NCBI GenBank assembly: GCA_037127255.1
Contig: JBANSL010000002.1
Span: 7,422,001-7,486,000 of the forward strand
Origin: Persicaria tinctoria
Lineage: Eukaryota > Streptophyta > Magnoliopsida > Caryophyllales > Polygonaceae
Reading direction: 5' to 3'
DNA length: 64,000 nt
Shown: positions 24,211-33,942 of the stretch, in pieces
Layout: every line of letters begins with the position of its first letter
Numbering within the stretch: the first letter of the stretch is position 1
Notes under the pieces: model-generated
Seen by the model: the letters and a program-made list of their open reading frames with translations, nothing else
Database searches by the model: none
What the model was told of the DNA's origin: nothing
Position numbers and translations under genes: made by a program

Positions 24211-27200
24211 TCAGAAAATGTACTCGGGTAGCTCAAGGGGAAAGCGCCCCACTTCAACGTCGAATAGTTCACCTTTTGGAGCTGACAGCCTAGTTTGCCA
24301 ATGAAGGTAAAATCAACCGTTAGACAGGAGAAAAAGAAGGAAAGCAACAGTTAATAACAAGAAATGTAACTTTAGTTTTCCTCCAACCCACAAGTAGTCG
24401 CACTAGTATTCAAACATTCATGGCTCTTTAGGTTCTCTAAAAACGAGTGATGCTCGGGAACTCACCAAGCATGGTTCACATCAGCTCAGAGATGAAAATG
24501 TGCTGGTAGGACTAAAGGAAATTAACATTAGACCAAAGGGTCTGTCAAGAAATGTATTGCAGTGGCATCACCAACCAAAAGACTACCGGATCCACATTCT
24601 TTAGTAGTATATATTTTATTGCTTCTGTTATGTCATCAAAGAAATTGGTTGCTCATGCTTCATAGTTAGATGGGTAAATGACAAAGCTGAAAACTGATTC
24701 TCAGTTGTGGTACATATTCCCTCCGACAAAAAATTTAGGTTTTTTTAGGCTCAATTTTTTGTTTGTAAATAAAAGTCCTTTTATGTTTTCTACTTGGGCG
24801 TCGAAATATGAGAATTGTTGTTTTTGGCTTTTTTTTTTCAAATGTTATTGGTGGTTAAGGGCCATGGATAATTAATGAAAGGTATAAAAGTAATACTTTT
24901 GTAATTTTCTTAATGTGTGCACAACTCTAAAAGGACCTATATTCCAAAAAAAAAAAAAACTCTAAAAGGACCTATATTTTTTAACGGAGTGAGAATTTTA
25001 AAACCAAAGCAAAAGCATATATCACCTCTCCTTGCCCATTTTATTGCAAACCTTTTCGGCGAAATAACAAGCTTTGAAGTCATGACAGATTGACAGTGTG
25101 AAATAGAAGAGTGCAGAAGCATAAAAATGAATGGGCTTCTCAGCATTCATAAGTGCATTCATATATATACCTTCCAGGGACGAATTTGAAAGAACCTTCA
25201 ATTGAACCAGGGACAGAAATTTGGGAGGAACAACTCTGGTAGACAAATTCCTTCTCGCCAGCAATAAGCCTTGGGTACTAAAAATGTGCAGATAAAATTT
25301 GTTACATATAGGCTTGCTACCAGTATAAACATTAGAGCAATGAGTCAATGACAGCTTGCAGCCTTGTACTTACCACCCCTAAGACAGCTTCAGCACTGAT
25401 ATCATCTACTACATTGTCATTCTCACGAAAGACCCAGTTTCTCCAGTAAAGCTGGCAAGAGTTGTATCTCATACCATGAGCAGTGCATCCATTGGGCAAC
25501 ATTGACATGCGAACCGAGAAAGCAAAGAAATGCCGGCTCTGATAATCTTCAAAATCAGACATTTCAGGCACAAAAACAGCGGAAGCACGTACCTTCAAAA
25601 AATCATTGGTCCACTAAGAATTGACTTAGATCACTCAACAAAGATAAATGGAATTACCTAATAAAGGCCAAATTTTATTTTTCACAAGCTTACGGATGGT
25701 TGAAGAGAGTGGATGAGTGGTCATGCAACAACAAAAAAAAAATCTTTCCACATTAGATTTGCAGGTGGGATAAAAAAAAAATCACTATAACATGCCAATC
25801 TGTTCATAGAAAACTCTGGTGGTATAAGCCTTCAATGACTCTATACAGCAAGAATTGCAACAGGGTTAAAGAATAACAAACACAAATTATTTGCCATATT
25901 TGTATCTCGTCCATTAGAAGAAAATCTATGGTTGAATCAAATGTTCATAGCACAACAATCAACGCCTTCATAACACCTTATCATATATTTGAAGTACAAC
26001 ATTTATGTCATATAATTCATGCTTGCAAATTACCCCAACAGTCATAGAGCAGATAAAATCGAACAAAGGATTATGTTCTGAGTTGATATTTTTGAGTATC
26101 AACTATTCAACTAAAGCAGCAAGAACTTAACGACAGAACACCGCCACCAACAACCTACAACTGTGATTTCCAGCCCATCCCGGGGAGAGGGCCAGGTCTG
26201 AGGGCCCAACTTTAGGGAATTTAACGACAGGTCATAAAATCGAAAACCTTTAAATAGTAAGATAAATTTCAAACAAATGAAACTTCATTCCAGTAATCAT
26301 TATTAAGGAAAAGCAATTTATGTTACAGGAATATCCACTTTAAGTGGTGGCCAATAGACATCACCAAAAATAAAGAAAGATTTATAATCATAGAAAAGTT
26401 CCAGGCACTATCCTTTACCTAAGCACCAATATTGAAAACAGCATTAACCTTTCATTGAATTTCATATGCTTAGTTTCCGTTTTCCAAGGACACATACACA
26501 AGGGCTTTCACAAAGGTAAAATAGGATGGAATTTGCACTGAGCTACAGGAAATGAACACCAAAAAGAAACACTACCATCATCACTGGTGAAAGAAAACAA
26601 AACATCTAGTCTGGTCAATCTCGGCTTTTGTTTGTCAATAGCTATCTCCTTAGCAATATGTTATGTCAACAAACAACTACATATGTTCTTTTACAACCTA
26701 ACCGCTTATATACAGTTGGAGAGATGGGGCACATCATGGCCATTATGCTTGATTTGCATCCTAGTTTAATACTAAAAGTGCAGGAACATAATAGAATTGA
26801 ATTGAATATATACAAAACGGAAAAAAAAAACTTGTTATAGCACAGTTTTGAAATATACCTGAATGCCATCTGTTTCAGAGGTAGAGCACATTGGAGTCTG
26901 TTCTGGAAACTGACTAATGCTTTTCAATTGTCCTTCCCCACGTACTCCAATGATGCCATTTTGCAAGCGGCGAACATGCTCTTCAAGCCACAACAATAAC
27001 CCATCCTGTACTTCATCATTATTAGGCCTATTTATTAATCTCAACAATGTAGAAGGAACACAAGGCAACATCTCCCCCTCTTCGGTAAGGTTAATGGTAC
27101 CAACATACAATTGACCACTACTGCAGTTAAGAAAGAATACTTTCTCAGATGGTATTGATGCAGCCACAATCAGATAGTTAGATGACAATGGAAAATCTAG

Positions 27201-28502
27201 CAGAAGTCTTCGCTCCTCAGTTCCCCTGCGAATTTTTCCTAATGGCAGCAAGTAAACATTCACTAACCAGTCATAAAAGGAGTAGCCACCAATTAGGCCC
27301 CATTGCCTATCATTTCGCACTTCTTGGCCATCACATATGCGATAAAGAACCCTTGAAGGAATCGGCAACTTCACCCCCAAACATTTCTCAAATTCATTCA
27401 ACTCCTCTTCGGTCACACCCCTTCTCAAAGTATCTGCCACTTCTGGATGATTGATTTTCAACCAGGTTTTAAGCTTGTCCCAACACCTATAAACTCGTTT
27501 CACAAGAAGCCAAGGATACATGGAAAATGCATTGCGCCATCCCAAATAAGCTACCTACAAAGAGAAAAGTTGCAAGATTAACAATCAACTAATATATTTC
27601 AAATAGCATATAGATGGAAGGCCAATATTCATAAATCATATCATGCTTTAAAAAAAGAAAAAATTAGGGTATGAGTTTGTGAGAAGAGATGGAGACAACT
27701 TGTGAGGGTTTGAAACTTGATTTGCTAATAATTTTCTGCATCGTACATATTAGTAAATATCATCTCGACAATTGCAAGGATAGTTTTGCACAGCTTGATT
27801 AGAACCCGGTGAGTGTATACTTTTAATCACAAGCTCATTTCCTCCTTGGGCACAACAAGTCACAAACCTCCTAACATATCAATCGATCCATCTCCATACC
27901 TAAGTGCTCAGTACATGCTCCCAACAGTCTTCCTCTTCCTTCATTAGTTTCATCTATAAGAGTGCACAAATCCAACCCAATGTAGTACCCTTTCCTACCA
28001 TTAGTCCAGTTGAATCAATCCACATTCAATGTTAACCATTCCAGAAGGTACAGACAAATTCAGACTCATGTATGCACGCTCCCAAAGTAATTTCTAACAA
28101 AGTAATAGACCGATTTCTAACAAAGTAACTTCGAAAACCTATTCTACTTCTTCGGTTTTATGTAATTTCATTAGGAAATTCGTAAAATGAACTGAATTGC
28201 GAACACAATAGAATCTTAAACGGAACTGAAATTGGGATAAAAAGCAAGCAATTGAGATCGAAACGTGGATAATCCGAAAGATGCAAAGATGATACCCGAA
28301 AAGAAGGCAAAGGGGCTCCAACGAAGTCAAGTGGAGCAGAGAGATTGAGGTCGGCGGAGCAATGAAGCGACCAGAGGTGTTCGTCAGAGGCGCAATCTCT
28401 GAAGAAGGAATTGACGCAAGCAACCCTAGCTATGTCTTCCGAATCCAACTTCAAGAGTATGAAGTGGATTAACGATTCTCCCAAACCTTCGAACTCCACC
28501 AT
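24211..28502 (-). CDS. SKIP16: F-box protein SKIP16 (F-box, SMI1/KNR4-like, ApaG)
   Basis: The exons in transcript order are 28502-28296, 27554-26859, 25592-25374, 25277-25171 and 24289-24211, giving 435 aa. The junctions PSFR/VAYLGW, DGIQ/VRASAVF, AVLGV/YPRLIAG and FVPGR/LSAPKG are all in frame. The F-box is at about residues 3-45 (LGESLIHFILLKLDSEDIAR). A SMI1/KNR4-like region is at about 90-215 (VTEEELNEFEKCLGVKLP). The ApaG (DUF525) domain runs from 302 to the end (SCQLYWRNWVF, then GSFKFVPG, ending LELPEYIF). The length is close to that of Arabidopsis SKIP16. Family knowledge: it binds SKP1/ASK proteins as the substrate receptor of an SCF ubiquitin ligase; its target is not established. 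The last exon lies 880 bases from exon 4, beyond a MITE-like insertion in intron 4. Confidence 0.93.
24717..24993. mobile_element. Degenerate Stowaway-type MITE in SKIP16 intron 4
   Basis: The left end reads TTCCCTCCGACAAAAAATTTAGG after TA. The right end reads GGACCTATATTTTTTAACGGAGTGAG. The termini are imperfect inverted copies of the CTCCCTCCG type that is common here. The phrase 'ctctaaaaggacctatatt' occurs twice near the right end, about 30-35 bp apart, around an A run, which suggests a small internal duplication. Confidence 0.5.
25593..26858 (-). other. Intron 2 of SKIP16
   Basis: This 1.27-kb intron lies between the CAG|GTATAT donor and the GAAG|GTACGT acceptor. It is AT-rich except for an 84-base GC-rich patch near 26137-26220 bracketed by a ten-base direct repeat. 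Confidence 0.8.
27555..28295 (-). other. Intron 1 of SKIP16
   Basis: The intron lies between the CGG|GTATCA donor and the TTGTAG|GTAGC acceptor. No feature is recognised in it. Confidence 0.8.
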
Positions 28503-28829
28503 TTCTTTCTCTATTGTGGAGCTTTCTCTCTAAAAAGCGGTAAAGGGTTGGTGAAAAAGCAAGGCTATCCGACTTGGATCGAATTTAAATGCGTGGCCTA
28601 TATGTAGCCCGGAGACCCGGATACACTTCTAAGTGGGCGGATATGGCTGCCGAGATCGGGTGTTAAATGCAGTCATAAGTGTGGATCTAGATTCATTTGA
28701 TCAAGAGTTGACAATGGTTCAACCATTATTACTCCCTCTCTTTCAAAATAAAAGTCGATTAACTTTTTGCACGTTTTTTTAAGAAGGTAAAAACTCTATT
28801 AAATATTAATTTTTAATCAAACTTTTTTT

Positions 28830-30118
28830 TATAAATGGCCGATTTGCAGAAATACACCAAATCGGTGTTCGGCTTGCAAAAGTATACCCATTTTCTGAGA
28901 ATAGTAAAAATAGAATAGGTGGGTCATATGTGCTAAAAAATAGGCTATTTGTGCTAAAAAATAATGATTGATTTTACTTTTAAATTTAAATATAAAAATC
29001 ATTAAAATGAGTATTATGAATTAAAAGAAGATTAAAAAATATTTAAATATATATATATATTAAAATAATGTTGTTAATATATTTTTCTCGGAAACTAAGA
29101 ACAATAAAACTAGCCGAATGAAAATCATTGCCTTATTAAGATAATCAATTATTGACAAGGATATATTTGTTGTTGACAGGATATATGTTTTTGATGACAA
29201 AACAGATATCTAATAATGACAGGATGTGGTCTATAATAGGGAAGAGAATAAAGATACGATTTTATCCATACCATAACTAGAAATTAAAGGTCTGCCCAAG
29301 GTGACAAAGTTATTTGTTCCAAATGACAGGAAAAATGTTTACAGTGACAGGCTTCATGTTTATTCTGACAGGATTAAACCTATAACCGGGGAGAGAATCA
29401 ATGAAGATACGGTAAATCATATCTTCAGGATTATTAACCATATTTACAAAACGATTGTCAATATATATCTTCAGGATTATTATCCATAGTGACAGGATAA
29501 ATGGGGTTCTTGACAATCTTAAATATGAATATTGACAGGATATGATAAAAAATCGGCGGGAGATTGTGTAAAGATTGCGCCGGATTGCTCGCACAACGAC
29601 GGAGGGTATGGGCGGCGACGGTCGGGACGCTTGTTTGTTCTGGTTAGCAATTGGGATTGGGTCGGTCGAGGGCGCGGAAGTGTAGGCGCAGGCGACGGAG
29701 CCGGAGACGCGAGCTATGGTCCGAGCGCCGGATACTTGGGGTTGGGGCTGAGCGCCGGAGACCTGCGGTTGGGGCCGTCGGAGCCGGAGAGGGACGGGGT
29801 TGGGTGTTTTTGGTTAGGGTTTGGATTGGGATTTGGGGGTCGGGTCTATCAGTCCGGATGAAGGGGATTGATATTTTAAATTATTTTTTTTACTTCCAGA
29901 TTTTTATTATTATTTGATTATTTAATATAAATTTTAAAATATCAGAAAATTGAAAAATATTTAAAATATTTAACCTTTTTTTTCCTGATTTTTTGGGGTG
30001 GTGGGTAGTTTTGATAATAAAATAAGGTATTTTTGCAAATTTTCATATATTGATGCAATTGTTTTCAAATCTAGGTATTTTTGCAAACCAAATATCAAAG
30101 TGGGGTATTTACTAATAA
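28830..30118. mobile_element. Element inside a MITE, Mutator-like ends
   Basis: The left end carries GATTTGCAGAAATACACC and GGCTTGCAAAAGTATACCC. The right end carries the complement-type GGTATTTTTGCAAACC and GTATTTTTGCAAATTTTC. The ends are therefore similar, in inverted orientation, in arrangement rather than base by base. The interior has an array of TGACAGG motifs (29173-29539) and a GC-rich block (29570-29860). No transposase is recognised. Exact ends and target duplication were not resolved. Confidence 0.45.
29173..29539 (+). repeat. Dispersed TGACAGG motif array
   Basis: Seven exact TGACAGG copies in the same orientation occur at 29173, 29217, 29324, 29345, 29366, 29490 and 29533. Relaxed TGACAA copies lie at 29153, 29193, 29302 and 29511. 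The phrase ATCTTCAGGATTATTA occurs twice. Spacing is irregular, so this is not a simple tandem repeat. It may be subterminal binding sites of a transposon. Confidence 0.6.
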
Positions 30119-30799
30119 TTATTTTGTAGAGTTTTTATTTAATTGAAAAAACGTGCAAAAAGTCAAACGACATTTATTTTGGAACAGATAGAGTATTAAT
30201 TTTTTTTAAAAGTAACACAAATGAATGATAAATCCGTTTAATTTTGAAAAATAACATAAATGAATTATGAATCCTATCATGTTAAAATTTGAAAACAAAA
30301 AAAAAATCCATCCATTGTCTTTTTTTTCAAAAAAATTCATGTGAACAGTTACATATATTGAATAGATCATAGATAAGTTATAAAACATGGGTCATTCAAA
30401 GGGTGAAACGTTTTTAAGATCTACACGTTTAAGTGCATATAGCACCTGATCTCACTGCATATAATCTTCTCGAATCCCGATCATGAAACGGTTAAAAACG
30501 ATAGAATACGTCAACACGGTTAAAACACACGTCAAATGTAGCTACATTGAGTTGTGACACTCTCTTTAATTTGTCTTTTTTAAGACTTATTAAGATTTTA
30601 ATCTTCATTATATATAAAGACTTAAAATGAACATTTTTTAAGCATAAAATTCATTATATGATTTTTAACACTTGATTTGCTATTATTCTTTCCTCGTAAT
30701 TCATTATTAGTTTTTTTTTATCCTTTCCAGTTCAAGTGGGCTTAGCCCACTCTACCTCGTTGCATTTTAATTAGCTTTTATTTTAATTGAAACTTTTAA

Positions 30800-31080
30800 G
30801 GGTGTGTTTGGATTCCATTGTATTTTAATTATAATGCAATTATTTTACCTCGTTTTATGTGAGTCTTGGTTGTAAAAATAAAAATCTCATAAAAACCGAG
30901 TTAAAACCGTAATTTAACCAAATAATCACATAAATCGAGATAAAATAATTGCATTTATAATTAATACATCGTGAAAAATCCAAAAAACACCATAATTTAA
31001 ACATCTTAAAAATTGTGTTAATCAAACATCGTCTTATCATTTTGCATTATAAACATTGCATTTGGATTCCAAACACACCC
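30800..31080. mobile_element. Harbinger-like MITE, TTTGGATTCC family
   Basis: The inverted termini GGGTGTGTTTGGATTCCA and TGGATTCCAAACACACCC are flanked by TAA on both sides (30797-30799 and 31081-31083). The length is 281 bp. A related but incomplete end (GGGTCTGTTTGGATTCC) is found near 62636. Confidence 0.75.
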
Positions 31081-31161
31081 TAAATATTCTGACTTGGAAT
31101 ATTATCTATTTATTTAACTTTTTAAAATATTTATTTAACTCTTTATTTAACTTCAAAAATA

Positions 31162-31246
31162 CTCCCCCCGTTCATAAATATAAGATCACTTCATTTTTGC
31201 ACGTACTTTAAGTAGTAAAAAATTAATTTTTTAATCAATTTTTTTC

Positions 31247-31285
<39 letters not shown>

Positions 31286-32762
31286 TATTTTTTTTTATTA
31301 GGTAAAAATTCGAAGGTCAGACACGCCTGACACTTCGAGAGGCCGACAACGTCGGCAGACGGCGAACCGTCTAAAAGAACAAACTAAAAACTGAAATACA
31401 GATAACATGCGTAATGAACCAAGCAGAAATAAACTTTACTACAAAACGTTTTAAGAAGACCAAACACCCAAAAAGCCGAGGAAGCCGCCGAAGAACGCAG
31501 CCAAGCACCACCAAACAGTAGCACCGCGGGCCAGTAGTACAGCAGGACACTATCGCCTGTGGGTAATGCAGACGAGCTCCAAGGAAACTATCCCGGATAC
31601 GGAGTCGCCCTGAGCGCACCACCTCGACCCCAGCCAGACCCGACTACAGACTCCACGCCCCCCTCAACCAAGCAGAAGATCTCCTAGAAACATCGAAAGC
31701 AGAGCCGCAAGCTGCTCGAAACAAAACGCCAACAAGCTTTCACCTACAAAATATTGACAAGCCCTTGCGGGATTTTCTCAAACCCCTTCGGGTGGATTTA
31801 CTCAAACCCTTACGGGAATTTGATAGAGCCCTTTCGGGAGGGATTTAGACAAAGCCCTTTCGAGCGTTTTTTTTTTTTTTTTTGACATATCCACATCCTT
31901 GTGCCCCAAGGACCCAAAGCTTGGGCCCCAAGGACAAGGAAGGGCGAGATGAACGGAGCCTCTGACGGAACCGGACGGTGACTGGATAAGGGAAGCTGGG
32001 GGTGGCGAAGCCGCCAAAGATGACGTCGGACCACCACGTGCTGCCACCCAACAGAAGGTGGATTACCATCTTCACAAACCCAAGTGGAAGAAGAAGGGGC
32101 CTAAAGCCCCAATCGGAGAAAGAACCCACAAACCACTCCCGCCGGGCAAAACCAGGGGAAAATCAAAGAGAAGTGGCCACAAGAACCACCACCCCACAAA
32201 AGCCCCAACCAAATCAGAGGAGGAAGGAGATCCAACACCCACCCCGAACCGAGAAACCCTAGAAACGGAGACCAAGGCCCCAATCGGACACAAAGATGAG
32301 AGGATCTACACCACCAGAAGAAGAGGATGAGAACAAGTGGAGAGAGGTACCCAGAGAGACGAGGGTGGCCGGAGAGAAGCATCAATTGGAGACCAACGAG
32401 GGCGCCGATCAAAAACCTCCGAGACCGGCCACTAGATCAACCAAGACGTCAATAAGAAGGAGATTAGACCAAAAAACGGAGCGATTAGATAGAGGAAGGT
32501 CCCAATTTTAGTGAAGGAGGAGAAGATTTAGGCAAGAAATTTGATTGAAAACGATCGGGTTCAAACGATGGGATGCACAATTGGGAGTTTCTCTCTCATA
32601 AGAGAGAGAAACCCCTTTTATTTTTTTCACAATATAGTATAGTATTAATAAATATAATATATCAGAAAAAACATTTACAAAAAAATTAATATTTTATATA
32701 GTTTTTCACTCATTAAAATACGTGTAAAAAGTCAACAATCTTATATTTGTGGACGGAGGGAG
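31162..32762. mobile_element. Stowaway-type MITE split by a LINE-type retroposon
   Basis: The left arm (31162-31254) starts CTCCCCCCGTTCATAAATAT. The right arm (32620-32762) ends ATATTTGTGGACGGAGGGAG. TA flanks both ends (31160-31161 and 32763-32764). Within it, a retroposon at 31255-32619 is bordered by a 17-base duplication. Confidence 0.8.
31255..32619 (-). mobile_element. Short LINE-derived retroposon, minus orientation
   Basis: A 17-base target duplication (ATTTTTTTCACAATATA) lies at 31238-31254 and 32620-32636. Read on the minus strand, the element begins AGGGGTTTCTCTCTCTTATG, a palindromic start like that of the copy at 17621. It ends with GACGGTTCGCCGTCTGCC ... GGCCTCTCGAAG ... and an A/AT-rich tail that has grown into a (TA)n microsatellite. 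An internal A run lies at 31867-31883. At 1.37 kb it is far shorter than a full LINE, and the open frames in it (for example 31802-32129) match nothing I know. Confidence 0.75.
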
Positions 32763-32764
32763 TA

Positions 32765-33780
32765 TTTTTGAAGATGGTCGTGTACGACTCGTGTCCAGGG
32801 GCGGCCCCAGGGTGGGGCGCGCGTACGCGGCCGCCCCACCTTTCGACCCACGAGCCCCGGGAGTTTAGAGGGAAAAAAATATTTATATATATATGATTTT
32901 GTTATAATAAGTAAAATTAGAATGGAAATTGAATCAATTAATTCACTTGGCTCAATTGGTAAATGAGAAGGAATGATCATTAAATGATACAAGAGGTCTC
33001 GGGTTTGATTCCTTGCACCCTTTTATTTATTATTTCAATTTTGTATCTTGCTTTTGTTATCCTTTTCTTTATTTTAATTTTTTTCTTCTTATCTTCATTT
33101 TTGCCTTTGATCGTAAATAATAATTATAGTGAATTTAGACATATTACCTCTTCTATCTTATTAATTATGATGATGGTAAATAATTTATTTATATTAAAAA
33201 ATCAATTATATCCTTTTATTTAGCATATCTTGAATGTTTTTTTTTCCTAAAAGACTCAATTATAGGATGATGACATTTCAAATTATTTTTCTCGACTTTA
33301 GTAATATATAAGATTTCATAAATATTTTATACTTTAAAAAAAATACAACATTCAAAATTTCAACATCCTATTAAATAAATTAAATTTACTTAAAATTAAT
33401 TAGAACCCATAAAATAGGCGAATTAAAAAATTATAATGAAAAGAGACTTATAATTAATTGAAACCTTTGTAGAAAAAAGATAATTTATATTGTATAATGA
33501 TCTATAATATTTGTACTATATCATATGACATAAATATAAAAAATTTATTATAAAAAATCTCTACAATGAACTTTATAGTCGGAAATATTTTAAAGTTATG
33601 ACAACTAATTTAGTTTGTAAGAATTCGAATACTCTTACATACATAATAATATTAATTTGTATAGGAATCCAAGTGCCAAGAATGATTATAAGATCACATG
33701 CCTCATTTTAATAATTGTATAGGGCCTTCAAAATTGATTGAACGCTCCTCCAAATCTTAAGTCTGTAATTTCTTCTGTAA
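32765..33780. other. Spacer upstream of the PPR gene with repeat fragments
   Basis: A GC-rich CAGGGGCGGCCCCAGG block at 32796-32811 looks like the terminus of a hAT-type element, but I find no matching right end. An A-box-like TGGCTCAATTGG (32948) and a B-box-like GGGTTTGATTCC (33001) may be a SINE head. The rest is AT-rich without a gene. The promoter of the PPR gene must lie in the last few hundred bases. Confidence 0.4.
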
Positions 33781-33942
33781 TTTCGCCTCACCTTTCAGAG
33801 ATTCCTGCGGCCGCTACTGCTCGTGTCCCGTATCCGCGTCCATATCCATGCTATCGAGTACCGATCACTCACACTCGCAGCCGTATTGGTGTCCACTGTG
33901 GGAAGCCATAGCCAGTTACTGGAAGTGCAAATCATCAACCGA

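Larger units (their letters stand above)
28732..30193. mobile_element. Stowaway-type MITE split by a larger element
   Basis: The left part starts after TA with CTCCCTCTCTTTCAAAATAAAAGTCG. The right part ends AAACGACATTTATTTTGGAACAGATAGAG, followed by TA. The two parts (28732 to about 28829, and about 30120 to 30193) are inverted-repeat partners that share GCACGTTTTTTTAA and its complement. About 1.3 kb of unrelated sequence separates them. The split copy dates the inner element as younger. Confidence 0.65.

Noticed and set aside
31802..32511. Several overlapping frames of 70-100 codons
   Set aside because: They lie inside the short LINE-type retroposon, on both strands and in many frames; none resembles a known domain.
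33823..33942. N-terminal 40-codon extension of the PPR gene
   Set aside because: The frame is open but begins with GTG, not ATG; the first in-frame ATG is at 33943 and gives a length close to that of CRR22.
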